Assembly: GCA_965369995.1 (NCBI GenBank)
Contig: CBDURO010000004.1
Coordinates: 1-64,000 of the forward strand
Direction of reading: 5' to 3'
DNA length: 64,000 bases
Origin: JAHJCW01 sp965369995
GTDB taxonomy: Bacteria > Fidelibacterota > Marinisomatia > Marinisomatales > JAHJCW01
Below are positions 53,703 to 63,584 of this stretch, one piece after another; the first letter of the stretch is position 1, and every line of letters begins with the position of its first letter. The notes beneath the pieces were generated by a model, which did no database searches, was not told the origin of the DNA, and was given only the letters and a program-made list of their open reading frames with translations. Both the position numbers and the translations under genes were made by a program.

Positions 53703-55229
53703 TTATTTTAATGATACATTATTTAATACAGACTTTACAATTTTACCGGAACAAATTAATTCAGCAATTACTTCTAAATCTTTACTATAGGGATGATCAC
53801 CCTGTTGCATTTTGACATGTCTTTTTAACAGGTTTAGTACAGGTTTAGTGCCAATACCGGAATTTAATTTTTTATGAAATAATATTGATGCGCGAGCCGC
53901 AACTAATAATTCTGCTGCCAAAATATAGGTTACATTCTCAATAATTCGTAATGTTTTCCTTCCTGCCCATGGTGCCATACTAACAATATCTTCTTGTCCG
54001 GCTGAAGTCGAAATTGAATCAACACTCGCTGGATGAGCTAATGTTTTATTTTCCGATGCTAAAGCGGCAGCGGTAACATGAACTATCATACATCCTGATT
54101 CTATGCCCGGTTGGCTCACAACAAAAGGAGGAATAGATGGTTCAATTCCTTTCATAAAATAATTAATCCGCCTTTCCGAAATGGCACCTATTTCACTTAT
54201 TGCAATTGCAAGATTATCCATCGCTTGAGCGACATATTCAGCATGAAAATGACCCGAACTGTATACTGAGCCATCTGGCAATATTAACGGATTATCGCTT
54301 ACACTATTGATTTCATGTTCGATTATTTGTTTAGAATTTTGATAGGATTCACGACTGGCACCGTGTATATGTGGAATACAGCGAATACTATAAGGATCTT
54401 GAACTTTTTCACAATTATTATGTGATGCAACTATTTCACTACTTTTAAGCAAATCCCAAATATTTTTTGCTACTAATTGTTGCCCTTTATGATCCTTTAA
54501 TTTGTGGATACTCGCTTTAAACACTTGACGAGATGATAAACTTGCTTCTACGGATAATGCACCAACAATATCTGCAGTAAGAAATAAATTTTGAGCAGCG
54601 TTCAATGCTTTTACCGCAAATGCTGTAGATACTTGAGTCCCATTGATCAAACTCAGTCCTTCTTTTGGATGCAATATCAATGGTTCTAATCCAATTTCTT
54701 TTAAGGCAAGCATACCTGGAATAATTCGATCTCGAAAATGTACCTCTCCCTCACCAATTAATGCTAAAGCCATGTGCGCCATTGGAGCAAGATCACCGCT
54801 CGCCCCAACCGACCCTTTTCGCGGAATTACAGGTAATAGATCATGATTTAAAAATTTAACGATTTGGTCGGCTACAGCTTTACGAATTCCACTCACACCT
54901 TTTGCATAAGTCAATAATTTTAAAAACATTATTATCCTGACTAAGCCAAATTCTATCGGTTTACCGATTCCAACAGCGTGACTTTGAATTAAATTCAATT
55001 GTAGCTGCATTTGATCTTTTGTATCAATTGAAACCTGACTTAATTTTCCAAAACCGGTATTCACACCATAAATCTTTACATTCTTCTTCAGTAAATCAGT
55101 AAAAATACGATGGGAATCATTAATGGATTTTTTAACTTGAGTGGTTAAGCGAACTCTGACAGGATGTTCTAAGAATTGTTTAAAATCCTCAATAGAATAC
55201 TTCTTGTGCGCAACGGGTATGGTAGACAT
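53703..55229 (-). CDS. hutH: Histidine ammonia-lyase (MIO-type)
   Basis: A 508-residue aromatic amino acid lyase that removes ammonia from histidine to give urocanate. The autocatalytic MIO triad is Ala143-Ser144-Gly145 in GSVGASGDLAPM, and Tyr54 in YGVNTGFG is the usual catalytic base. The window holds no hutU, hutI or hutG. It could be catabolic, with other genes elsewhere, or a related MIO enzyme. It sits between guaB and the DinG-type helicase. Confidence 0.9.
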   Translation of the reverse strand: MSTIPVAHKKYSIEDFKQFLEHPVRVRLTTQVKKSINDSHRIFTDLLKKNVKIYGVNTGFGKLSQVSIDTKDQMQLQLNLIQSHAVGIGKPIEFGLVRIIMFLKLLTYAKGVSGIRKAVADQIVKFLNHDLLPVIPRKGSVGASGDLAPMAHMALALIGEGEVHFRDRIIPGMLALKEIGLEPLILHPKEGLSLINGTQVSTAFAVKALNAAQNLFLTADIVGALSVEASLSSRQVFKASIHKLKDHKGQQLVAKNIWDLLKSSEIVASHNNCEKVQDPYSIRCIPHIHGASRESYQNSKQIIEHEINSVSDNPLILPDGSVYSSGHFHAEYVAQAMDNLAIAISEIGAISERRINYFMKGIEPSIPPFVVSQPGIESGCMIVHVTAAALASENKTLAHPASVDSISTSAGQEDIVSMAPWAGRKTLRIIENVTYILAAELLVAARASILFHKKLNSGIGTKPVLNLLKRHVKMQQGDHPYSKDLEVIAELICSGKIVKSVLNNVSLK

Positions 55230-55292
55230 AGATAAATTTATGATATTAATCCATTATTGTACAACTTTGGAAATTGCGAATAATAATGTATT

Positions 55293-58109
55293 TTACGCCA
55301 ATTCATTTATATTAGTGAACACTTGCATCTGAACCGGAATTGCTTCGCTAAAATTTGTTCCGTAGCGTTTTGTGACTATCCTGTCATCTAATACAATAAA
55401 AATACCTTCATCTGTCATTGTACGGATTAATCTTCCAAATCCTTGTCTAAATCGAATAACGGATTCGGGTACAGCGAAACTAATAAATGAATTATCACCT
55501 AACATCTCAAGCATTTCAGAATATGCTCTTATTGTTGGTTCTGTTGGTACATCAAATGGAAGTTTTGTTATGATAAGAATTTGTAATAAATCACCCGGTA
55601 AATCCACACCTTCCCAAAATGCTGAAGTTCCTAATAATACGCCATTTGGCGTCCTTTTCATACCGTCTATTAATGATTGTCTTGATGAATTAAATATCTG
55701 GGCAAAAATAGGTAAATCTTTTCCAATTGAACTTTTTTTCAATTCGTTATAAACACCTGTTAGAGTTTTCCGTGCGGTAAAAAGTACCATTATCCGTTGA
55801 TTATATTTTTGACTTACCAATTCTATTATTTTTGCAATTGAAACCGAATCCGAGGTTATACTTTTGCGATTTCCATACTGTAAATATGTAACTTGATCTT
55901 CATAATAAAAAGGACTTGGGAAATAATCTGTCTTTACTGTTTTATCTGTGATTCTATCAAGTCCGGTGCGTCGAAAATAATAATCAAATCCGCTATTAAC
56001 TCGAAGAGTCGCGGAAGTTAAAACGCAGTAGGCAATATTTTTAAAAAATAATGAACTCAATTTTTCGGATACATCAACCGGTGAAGCATGCAACGATAAC
56101 ATTAATTCTTTGATACCGTTTCTTTCCTTAAAATCTCCTTCTTTCCAATACACATTTTCCGGTTTCTGCTCGGAAGTCAATAATATTACGTTGTTTATAA
56201 GTCCGCTTAATATATCTTTTTGTTGAGCTAAAACTTGATGTAATTCATCATAATCTTTGCGTTCAGGATCTTTTTCCAATAAAGTGTTCGCTGTTTTTTC
56301 AATGGTAATATGCAACCCTTTTAAAGCATCAACTAACTGTTCTAATTCGTCCGCTGCTGAAATATATTCTTCCTCAAGTTTGTTAATTATATTTTTTTGT
56401 GTATAGACCGAATCTTTGTTGAATTCTGCATCTACATTGTTTCCGTATTTTTCGAAAAAGGCTCTTAATGTCTTTATCGCAAATGCGACTTCTTCACTCA
56501 TCGCTTTTTGCAAAGCGATAAATTCCGGATACAAACCACCTATAGCGCCTAACATATTATTCCAACGCTTATTGCCCCGATATTTCGGATCAATACTCTG
56601 CAGATACGATACGTACCCGATTTGATCCATTTCATGACTTAGCTGCTTGTAGGCAACCGAGATTAAATTATGCGCCTCATCAATTATAACGGTGTTAAAC
56701 ATCGGTAGAAAGCCCGGCATAGTAATTTCCGATAGCAAAAGAGCATGATTTACGATTATAATTGAAGCTTCGTATAAATCACGTCTCACTCGACCAAAAA
56801 AGCAACCATTATTGCTAGCACATAATTTTGTGGTACAAAAGCCGGATTCGCTTTGCACCAAAAAAGCAATTTTCCCGGGACGTGAATTCCAAAATCCGTT
56901 ACATTCTGAAAGGTCTCCGGTATTTGTCCACTCTAACCAGACTAATAATGGTAGTATTTTTTCAATTTCCTTTTCGTTTAGTGTTTTAGTCGCATCAGCG
57001 ATTAACCAGTTTAGTCGCGTTAAGCAGATGTAATTATTTCTTCCTTTTAATTTTACCGCTTTGACGGAAATATCTAAGGCATCAGCAATAACCGGTAAAT
57101 CTTTATAAAATAATTGATCTTGTAAATTTTTTGTATAACAAGAGATTATCACAGGACCCTTCTCGACAAATTGTTCCGTTCGCTTTAAAGCTGGAAATAA
57201 ATATGCAAAGGATTTCCCTAAGCCTGTTCCGGCTTCAACTACACCTATCTGAGCTTCACCGTTAATTATATCATCCACAAAATTTGAATATTCTATTTGT
57301 TGAGACCTTTTCTCATAGCCATCTAAAACACTACTTAATATGCCACCTTCCCCCAATACGTCTTCTGCGGCTAAACTATTAATTGATTGTTTGCCATCAT
57401 GAAAGTACACATTGTCTTGCACATTATGATTTTCTTTAGATTTAGTTAACCCTTTTTTTATTTCACCTGATTTAGTGAGCTCATTGGCAATATTTATAAA
57501 TAACGCTTTATTATGTAATTCAGTACTTTTTAAAAGTGCTAATATCTTCGATATAACATGTAATGAATAACTTGCTGCTTCTTCTATAAGATTTAAAAAT
57601 ACAATTCCACAGTTCTCGGTGTCTTTTTCCGCACGGTGCGACCCTTCTGCTGACAGTCCATAATATTCTGAGACTACTCCTAAATTAAAAGCCGGTAAAT
57701 GATATAAAAAAGTACGTGCCAATGGTAGCGAATCATATAAATCCGGTTCAATAAATTTTGTATTATGACGTTTTGCTAATTCCCTTAAAAAGGCAATATC
57801 AAATAGCGTATTGTGAGCAACAATAGGTGAATTTCCTATAAATTTTAATAATTCATCAACAATATCCTCTTCCAAAGGAGCATCTTTTACCATTTCATTG
57901 GAGATGTTTGTAATGTTTATAATGAAATCCGGAATCGGACGACCGGGATTCACTAATTTTACAAATTTATCAGTGGCTTTGCCATCGGTAAACCGTATCG
58001 CAGCTACTTCGATTATTCTATCATTTACCGAATCAACTCCGGTAGTTTCAAAATCTAAAGCTATAAAATCAGATAGATTTAATGTTTTTAACAGGTTACT
58101 TATATTCAT
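55293..58109 (-). CDS. dinG: DnaQ-like exonuclease fused to DinG-type Fe-S helicase
   Basis: A 938-residue protein. Residues 1-170 are a DEDDh 3'-5' exonuclease (ALDFETTG, then SPIVAHNTLFDIAFL and GSHRAEKDTENC). The rest is an XPD/DinG-type helicase with Walker A EAGTGLGKSFAYL and the DEAH box VIIDEAHN. Cysteine-spaced Fe-S cluster residues are in NNYICLTRL, CTTKLCASNNGCFFG. Motif VI lies in IRFRQGFGRLIR. This architecture is known (for example Bacillus DinG), and it is thought to act on DNA ends or RNA-DNA hybrids. Its start shares one base with the GGR gene stop. Confidence 0.93.
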   Translation of the reverse strand: MNISNLLKTLNLSDFIALDFETTGVDSVNDRIIEVAAIRFTDGKATDKFVKLVNPGRPIPDFIINITNISNEMVKDAPLEEDIVDELLKFIGNSPIVAHNTLFDIAFLRELAKRHNTKFIEPDLYDSLPLARTFLYHLPAFNLGVVSEYYGLSAEGSHRAEKDTENCGIVFLNLIEEAASYSLHVISKILALLKSTELHNKALFINIANELTKSGEIKKGLTKSKENHNVQDNVYFHDGKQSINSLAAEDVLGEGGILSSVLDGYEKRSQQIEYSNFVDDIINGEAQIGVVEAGTGLGKSFAYLFPALKRTEQFVEKGPVIISCYTKNLQDQLFYKDLPVIADALDISVKAVKLKGRNNYICLTRLNWLIADATKTLNEKEIEKILPLLVWLEWTNTGDLSECNGFWNSRPGKIAFLVQSESGFCTTKLCASNNGCFFGRVRRDLYEASIIIVNHALLLSEITMPGFLPMFNTVIIDEAHNLISVAYKQLSHEMDQIGYVSYLQSIDPKYRGNKRWNNMLGAIGGLYPEFIALQKAMSEEVAFAIKTLRAFFEKYGNNVDAEFNKDSVYTQKNIINKLEEEYISAADELEQLVDALKGLHITIEKTANTLLEKDPERKDYDELHQVLAQQKDILSGLINNVILLTSEQKPENVYWKEGDFKERNGIKELMLSLHASPVDVSEKLSSLFFKNIAYCVLTSATLRVNSGFDYYFRRTGLDRITDKTVKTDYFPSPFYYEDQVTYLQYGNRKSITSDSVSIAKIIELVSQKYNQRIMVLFTARKTLTGVYNELKKSSIGKDLPIFAQIFNSSRQSLIDGMKRTPNGVLLGTSAFWEGVDLPGDLLQILIITKLPFDVPTEPTIRAYSEMLEMLGDNSFISFAVPESVIRFRQGFGRLIRTMTDEGIFIVLDDRIVTKRYGTNFSEAIPVQMQVFTNINELA

Positions 58110-59296
58110 TAATAACCCATAAAAACTTTAGCAACATCAATTAATAAAGATGGTTTCAGTGGAATACAAGCCCTGAATAATCTTGCAATACTGCGCTTAT
58201 CTATTGGAAGTTTATTCACTTTTTCAATAATCCTATTTAAATCCTTATCATTCAATTTATTCACTGCTTTTTTTATCCTATATAACCTATTAATTTGTTT
58301 TCCTTCACTATTCATCCAACGTTTTTGATATTCAAATAAATTCATTTTAGAAGTTTCTAAACCGTTTTTCAATACCCTAACAGCAACATCTGCCGCTTTA
58401 GCTGCACTTTTCATTCCTAATATTATTCCGCCACCGGATAACGGATTAACGGTTCTTGCCGCATCACCGATTAACATTACACCATCTGTTACCATTTGTT
58501 CAATAGGTTTGGAAAGTGGAATTCCTCCGACTGAAATTGATTCTACTTTATGATTTGGATATTTTGAATCTATGAACTTATTTAATCTTTTTTTAGCAGA
58601 TTCACCCTTAATCGCGCTTTTCCCTGAAATTCCAATCCCGATATTTGCTATATCTTTTCCTTTAGGAAATATCCATATATAACCGTCCGGAGCTAATTTA
58701 TTCGAGACATAAAAATAACAAACATTCCTATTTACTTTAATACCGGATATTGTTTTTTGATAGCCAGAATCAATATCATTTAAGTTTAATTTAGTATTTA
58801 TACCTGCCATTCTTCCAATACGACTTTCTACGCCATCTGCACCAATCACTAATTTGGATTTTATTTCAAAAGGTTCACTATTACATATCCCTTTAACACC
58901 AATTACTTTATCATTTTCAAATAACAAACCATTTACATAAGCATTTGTAACAACTGTTGCACTTTCATCTGCTGCAAATTTTACTAAATCATTGTCAAAA
59001 ATTTTACGGTTCAGTATGTAACCTTTCTCTTGTAATTTGACTGTTGTGCTACTTCCATTTGGTGCAACAAAACAAAATTTGTCAATTGTTGCCGCTACCC
59101 ATTCAGGTTGAGGTTCGTGGAATAAACGCAATCCTGAATCCATTACACCTTCACCACATCTTACCGGTATACCGATTTTACTTTTTCTATCTAACAGAAG
59201 TACAGAAAGTCCTTTACTTGCCGCTATTCTTGCGAATGTAGAACCGGCAGGACCTGCTCCAACTACGACAATATCAGTCTTTTTCGTGTTCCACAT
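58109..59296 (-). CDS. Geranylgeranyl reductase family flavoprotein
   Basis: A 395-residue FAD protein of the GGR family (TIGR02032 type). The Rossmann motif is GAGPAGSTFARIAASKG (13-29), with VRCGEGVMDSG near the flavin, and VMLIGDAARTVNPLSGGGI as the second FAD signature. Family members hydrogenate isoprenoid chains of menaquinone, bacteriochlorophyll or archaeal lipids. It overlaps the next-upstream ferredoxin gene by 23 bases, so the ferredoxin is probably its electron donor. The isoprenoid substrate is not decided. Confidence 0.88.
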   Translation of the reverse strand: MWNTKKTDIVVVGAGPAGSTFARIAASKGLSVLLLDRKSKIGIPVRCGEGVMDSGLRLFHEPQPEWVAATIDKFCFVAPNGSSTTVKLQEKGYILNRKIFDNDLVKFAADESATVVTNAYVNGLLFENDKVIGVKGICNSEPFEIKSKLVIGADGVESRIGRMAGINTKLNLNDIDSGYQKTISGIKVNRNVCYFYVSNKLAPDGYIWIFPKGKDIANIGIGISGKSAIKGESAKKRLNKFIDSKYPNHKVESISVGGIPLSKPIEQMVTDGVMLIGDAARTVNPLSGGGIILGMKSAAKAADVAVRVLKNGLETSKMNLFEYQKRWMNSEGKQINRLYRIKKAVNKLNDKDLNRIIEKVNKLPIDKRSIARLFRACIPLKPSLLIDVAKVFMGY

Positions 59297-59471
59297 AACT
59301 CATAACTTCAATTGGGCAAACATAGATACACAATTTACATTCTGTGCATTTATTAAAATTGATTTCGATATTTTTTTCGAATAATTCGATACAATCAACC
59401 GGACACACAGCTACACACGCACCACAAAAATCGCACTCATCTTTGTCAACTTTGATCATCTGAAACGCCAA
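59274..59471 (-). CDS. 2[4Fe-4S] ferredoxin
   Basis: A 65-residue bacterial-type ferredoxin with two cluster motifs: Cys13, 16, 19 and 23 (CDFCGACVAVCP) and Cys42, 45, 48 and 52 (CTECKLCIYVCP). It overlaps the geranylgeranyl reductase gene by 23 bases at its 3' end and the membrane-protein gene by 26 bases at its 5' end. Such tight coupling argues it serves as the reductant for the neighbouring reductase. Starts a few residues later (MIKVDK) are possible. Confidence 0.92.
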   Translation of the reverse strand: MAFQMIKVDKDECDFCGACVAVCPVDCIELFEKNIEINFNKCTECKLCIYVCPIEVMSYVEHEKD

Positions 59472-60231
59472 AGGTAGGATATACTCTTTGATAACGCAAA
59501 TAATTATAACAACGTAATATAAAGAAAAGTAATAATAATGGAATTAAAAACCATGCTTCCCGTGAAACAACGAACATGGCAAAAATAAATATCGGATAGA
59601 ACTTGGCTCGTTCTAAATGACGAATATGTTTGCCGAAAAGTAATACTACGAGAAATGGTAATGATACAATTGAAGCTGTGCTGATTACAGGATCATCAAT
59701 AGTATAGCCAATTATTCCAGCGACTATCAATAATAAAATCGCAATTCCGGTTTTAATATTTTTTTCATTCTGTGAAATAATTATCCGTTTAGATTTATCA
59801 CATTTTATGGTATGTATTAAATATATAGCCAAATATGCAATAACATATAAAATAGTGTTAATTATGGATATCGTAATAAATAATAAAAAACCAATTCCAA
59901 AAAGCACATATGATAACATCAGATGATACGCTATTGATTTATATGAAGCGGATATATCATTTATCGGTATATATCTATGTTTAAATCCTAAGAATCCAAT
60001 GATTAATGTGATTATGATAATCCCAATCAAACCAATTTTCCAATCACTCCAATCCCAAAAATAGAATCTATCAGTTTGTGCTTTTCCTGCTGCTATTCCT
60101 GCTACAAATATTGTCCAAATACCAAATAACTGAGCAGGAAACCATTCAATAATTTTATCAAATGATTTAGCTATTTGCGCCAACTTTTCATATCGTTGGG
60201 AACCAACGGGAGCATATCTTGCTAATAACAT
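59446..60231 (-). CDS. Polytopic membrane protein, unknown function
   Basis: A 261-residue membrane protein with about seven hydrophobic helices and few polar motifs; conserved-looking stretches include FKHRYIPINDIS and HIRHLERAKFYP. The UbiA prenyltransferase motif NDxxD is not present. It overlaps both the ferredoxin (26 bases) and the NSS symporter (10 bases) genes, so it is part of a co-translated unit. It may act on the same lipid or quinone as the GGR, which is inference. Confidence 0.7.
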   Translation of the reverse strand: MLLARYAPVGSQRYEKLAQIAKSFDKIIEWFPAQLFGIWTIFVAGIAAGKAQTDRFYFWDWSDWKIGLIGIIIITLIIGFLGFKHRYIPINDISASYKSIAYHLMLSYVLFGIGFLLFITISIINTILYVIAYLAIYLIHTIKCDKSKRIIISQNEKNIKTGIAILLLIVAGIIGYTIDDPVISTASIVSLPFLVVLLFGKHIRHLERAKFYPIFIFAMFVVSREAWFLIPLLLLFFILRCYNYLRYQRVYPTFGVSDDQS

Positions 60232-61685
60232 TGTTTTTTCATCCTATTTCTTGAAAGAATTATTACAAGCATTACGATAACCAATACTAGAATAATCCAA
60301 TAATTTTTTACTTGTTCGATGGCGCTTTCTAATAAACCAATCGAATGCAAAAAGACAATAAAAATCATAACCGGTGCAATATACTTTAAGAACACTTTGA
60401 AAGTACCAACTAACCATGAACGATCCTTAAATATATTTTCCGCTCCGTGTTTCAATTCAATCAATGCTTTATCGAAGCCCCAAATCCATGCAACAAATAT
60501 CGCAATTAATAGTCCACCAAAGGGTAATAATACATTCGATGCTATAAAATCAACTATATCGAAAAATGTCATACCATTGTAGGTAACATCAGCTAATAAA
60601 TTAAAAGACAAAGCACTTGGAATACCAAATATGAATACCAACGAACCAAGTACTAAAACAGCTCGATGTCTGCTCCACCCTCTTTCATCAACAAAGTAGG
60701 CAACAACAACTTCTAACAATGAAATTGCGGAAGTCAATGCTGCTACTGTCAACAATACAAAGAACAATAAGCCAAAAATATAACCTCCGGTCATACTTCC
60801 AAAAACCACTGTAAGCGTATTAAAAATTAATCCGGGTCCTCCTGCCGGATCTTGTCCCATCGCAAAAACTGCGGTAAATATTGCTACACCCGCCATAATG
60901 GCGATTAACGTATCAAGGAACACAATTTGTACAGCAGCATTTGGAATGTTTGTCTTTTTATTCAAATAACTGCCATACGTCATTAAAGCACCCATCCCGA
61001 GACTTAATGTAAAAAAGGCGTGGCCTAATGCGATTAACACAGATTGACCGGTTATTTTACTCCATTCCGGTTTCCATAAAAATGCCAAACCTTCCCCGGA
61101 TCCTTTTAGAGAAATACCTTTAATCATTAAAATAATTAATATAACAAACAAGATTGGCATCATGATTTTACTACCCCTCTCAATACCATCCTTGACACCC
61201 AAAATAACAACTGCCATTGTAAATACGAAAAAGATAGTATAGAACCCCATCATCCAAGTTGGATCGCCGACAAGTAAATTGAAATGATTGCTAGCTTGTT
61301 CTGCCGTTCCTAAGGTGCTAAAAGTTCCTTGCAGGGCTTCAATCATATAGCCCATAGACCATCCCGCAATTACCGTGTAAAATGAGAGAATTATGAATCC
61401 TGCTAAGACACCCAATCCACCAATCGCCGTCCAAAATTTACTTCCACTTAACTTCCTAAAAGCACCGACCGGGTTCCTCTGTGTGGTCCTGCCCATTAAT
61501 ATTTCCGCGATCACAACAGGTAAGCCGACTATTGCAATACAAATCAAGTACACAATAATAAAGGCAGCACCACCATTTTCTCCTGCAATATAAGGGAATT
61601 TCCATATATTACCGAGTCCTATAGCCGAGCCGGATGCAGCTAAAACAAATCCAAATTTTGATCCCCAATGTTCTCTTTTAGCCAT
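60222..61685 (-). CDS. Neurotransmitter:sodium symporter (NSS) family transporter
   Basis: A carrier of about 487 residues of the LeuT-fold NSS family, importing amino acids with Na+. The start region reads HWGSKFGFVLAASGSAIGLG and NIWKFPYIAGENGG, the TM1 unwound substrate/Na+ site. About eleven to twelve membrane helices are predicted. The ATG at residue 6 of the longer frame is preferred because family members start just before the HWGSK segment; the longer frame starts at 61700. The start overlaps the DUF5683 gene. Confidence 0.93.
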   Translation of the reverse strand: MAKREHWGSKFGFVLAASGSAIGLGNIWKFPYIAGENGGAAFIIVYLICIAIVGLPVVIAEILMGRTTQRNPVGAFRKLSGSKFWTAIGGLGVLAGFIILSFYTVIAGWSMGYMIEALQGTFSTLGTAEQASNHFNLLVGDPTWMMGFYTIFFVFTMAVVILGVKDGIERGSKIMMPILFVILIILMIKGISLKGSGEGLAFLWKPEWSKITGQSVLIALGHAFFTLSLGMGALMTYGSYLNKKTNIPNAAVQIVFLDTLIAIMAGVAIFTAVFAMGQDPAGGPGLIFNTLTVVFGSMTGGYIFGLLFFVLLTVAALTSAISLLEVVVAYFVDERGWSRHRAVLVLGSLVFIFGIPSALSFNLLADVTYNGMTFFDIVDFIASNVLLPFGGLLIAIFVAWIWGFDKALIELKHGAENIFKDRSWLVGTFKVFLKYIAPVMIFIVFLHSIGLLESAIEQVKNYWIILVLVIVMLVIILSRNRMKKQCY

Positions 61686-62085
61686 TTGGCGGTAGCTCAT
61701 TTTCTAAAGTATTTTTTTCCAATACATCACCTTCCATAATTTGATTGAACGGTTCCAAATGGCTATCCACGACCGCATCGAGTATCCCGTAAATATGTAC
61801 GAAAAATGCCCACCAAGCATATTTGTTTCTATTCGTTAAATACAAATCATTTGAATTTTCAATAGTATATTTTTTACCATTCTTAATTGATTGCCGAATC
61901 GCTAGCGATTCTAAAGTAATTATGATACCAGCTTTTAGATACTTGCCATTATAAATTTGTCCTCCACCCGGCAATATACTCCACAACGCAGCTTTTTTTG
62001 GAGTTTTGATTTTTGTTGAATCTATTTCCTGCCCAAATGAAAAAGAAATAATTATAATAAAAATTAATAACACTTTAGGAATCAA
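61678..62085 (-). CDS. DUF5683 membrane/exported protein
   Basis: A 135-residue protein with a signal-like N-terminus (MIPKVLLIFIIIISFSFGQ). A conserved segment follows, KAALWSILPGGGQIYNGKYLKAG, the hallmark of DUF5683 proteins found mainly in Bacteroidota and relatives. Hydrophobic helices follow. Function unknown. It overlaps both neighbours, the NSS symporter start and the diacylglycerol kinase-like gene (11 bases). Confidence 0.8.
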   Translation of the reverse strand: MIPKVLLIFIIIISFSFGQEIDSTKIKTPKKAALWSILPGGGQIYNGKYLKAGIIITLESLAIRQSIKNGKKYTIENSNDLYLTNRNKYAWWAFFVHIYGILDAVVDSHLEPFNQIMEGDVLEKNTLENELPPNG

Positions 62086-62995
62086 AGCGTTTATCTCCTG
62101 ACCAATTACCGATTATAGGTTGTACCTTGGGATGGATTTTTATATCTAATATTTTACATTTATCTTCAAATATTTCACCATCAAAATGAATAGGGATAAA
62201 CTTAGTACTTTCTACTTTAATACGCTTTGCTTGAAACATCTCAACTTCATCCAAATCTGTTATTGTACCGTTTGATAGTTTTGCAAAATTAGTAACAATT
62301 CGCCACCGTGTTATCTCTTTTACATAGCAAACGTCAAATACACCATCGTCTAATTTTGCTTTTGGAGTAAGTTGCAATCCACCTCCAACATTCCAACCAT
62401 TTCCAATACTGACCATATAAATATCATCTTCAAGTATTTTTTTGTCTAAGGTTAACTTCATCGGAATTCTTTTATATGCAAATAACGTATATACAATTGC
62501 TAAAATATAGCGGAAAGCTCCCTTTATAAATTCTATTTTTCTACCATTCCAATTTACCTGTCCCTCAAAACCCATACCGAGGACATTTACAAATTTCCTG
62601 CCATTAACTTCGCCTACATCAATGTTTTTTACATCGTGGTTCAACAAGATTTGAATTGCTTCTTCAATCGAATTGTAAGGAATACTGCAACTTCTTGCAA
62701 AATCATTTCCGGTTCCGATGGGAATCATTCCAAACGGTATTTTTAAATCCGGAGCCCCATTAATCACTTCGTTAATTGTACCATCACCACCAACGGCTAC
62801 AACAACGTCAAATTTAGGACCGATTTCCTTCACTAATTCTACGGCATGCATCGGTTCTTGTGTAAAATGAAATTCATATTCAATTTTCTTTGTTCGGAAA
62901 ATATTTTCAATTTGAGGCAATACTTTCATTGTTTTACCACTACCCGCTATCGGATTAACAATTAACAAATATCTTTTTTTCTTGGGCATATTCAC
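62075..62995 (-). CDS. Diacylglycerol kinase-like (DagK/YegS) lipid kinase
   Basis: A 306-residue soluble lipid kinase of the DAGK catalytic family. The nucleotide site is GGDGTINEVINGA (69-81) and the substrate loop MIPIGTGNDFARS. It phosphorylates diacylglycerol or a sphingoid-like lipid; the family is broad. The C-terminal domain is intact (HFDGEIFE). It lies six bases from ridA, in the same minus-strand run. Confidence 0.9.
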   Translation of the reverse strand: MNMPKKKRYLLIVNPIAGSGKTMKVLPQIENIFRTKKIEYEFHFTQEPMHAVELVKEIGPKFDVVVAVGGDGTINEVINGAPDLKIPFGMIPIGTGNDFARSCSIPYNSIEEAIQILLNHDVKNIDVGEVNGRKFVNVLGMGFEGQVNWNGRKIEFIKGAFRYILAIVYTLFAYKRIPMKLTLDKKILEDDIYMVSIGNGWNVGGGLQLTPKAKLDDGVFDVCYVKEITRWRIVTNFAKLSNGTITDLDEVEMFQAKRIKVESTKFIPIHFDGEIFEDKCKILDIKIHPKVQPIIGNWSGDKRFDS

Positions 62996-63001
62996 TCCTA
63001 T

Positions 63002-63385
63002 TTATAATGTTGCAATACAATCGATTTCGATTAACACATCCTTTGGAAGCGCCGATACTTCAACGACCGACCGTGCCGGAGGATCAACACCATCAAACCG
63101 TTCCTTAAATACGGCATTCAACTCAGGATAATTTGATAAATTTGTAATAAATACGGTTAGCTTAATTGATTTACTTAAATCGGTTCCGGCAGCTTTCAAA
63201 ACAAATTCAATATTATTTAATGTCTGTTTTACTTGTTCAGTGAAATCATCTGAAATTACTTCGCCCGTTTTTGAATCTAGTGGAATTTGTCCGGCAGTGT
63301 AAACCAATCCATTTGATACAATTGCTTGACTATAATAGCCAATCGCGCCTGGTGCATTTTCAGTAAATATTATTTTTCTATTCAT
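63002..63385 (-). CDS. ridA: RidA family enamine/imine deaminase
   Basis: A 127-residue RidA (YjgF/YER057c/UK114) trimeric protein that clears reactive enamine or imine intermediates such as 2-aminoacrylate. The catalytic Arg is in DPPARSVVEVSALP, and the N-terminal IPLDSKTGEVISDDF segment matches. Length and motifs are standard. It is the first gene of the run toward the DagK-like gene. Confidence 0.94.
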   Translation of the reverse strand: MNRKIIFTENAPGAIGYYSQAIVSNGLVYTAGQIPLDSKTGEVISDDFTEQVKQTLNNIEFVLKAAGTDLSKSIKLTVFITNLSNYPELNAVFKERFDGVDPPARSVVEVSALPKDVLIEIDCIATL

Positions 63386-63392
63386 ATTTTTT

Positions 63393-63551
63393 TAGCCACT
63401 AATTACACGAATTACACAAATAATATTTATAACAAATTGAAATTAACCGCGAAGAACGCAAAGCTATCATTCTTTGAATAATCCTGTGTAATGGTTTTTA
63501 TTGTCAATGTAATTGTTTTTATATTTGTGTCCTTCGTGTAATCCGTGGTTA
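63393..63551. repeat. Imperfect 29-bp inverted repeat pair in an intergenic gap
   Basis: The arm at 63393-63421 (TAGCCACTAATTACACGAA and following) and the arm at 63523-63551 are complements with 24 or so of 29 positions matching. They enclose about 100 bases including AACCGCGAAGAACGCAAAG. Such ACACGAA/ACACAAAT arms are common dispersed intergenic elements in many bacterial genomes. No gene lies between. Confidence 0.5.
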
Positions 63552-63584
63552 TTCTTATCGTTTTAATCTTTTTTTCGTTGTGAA

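Noticed and set aside
59446..60231. UbiA-type prenyltransferase next to the GGR
   Set aside because: The helices fit but the required Asp-rich motifs (NDxxDxxxD and DxxxD) are not present.
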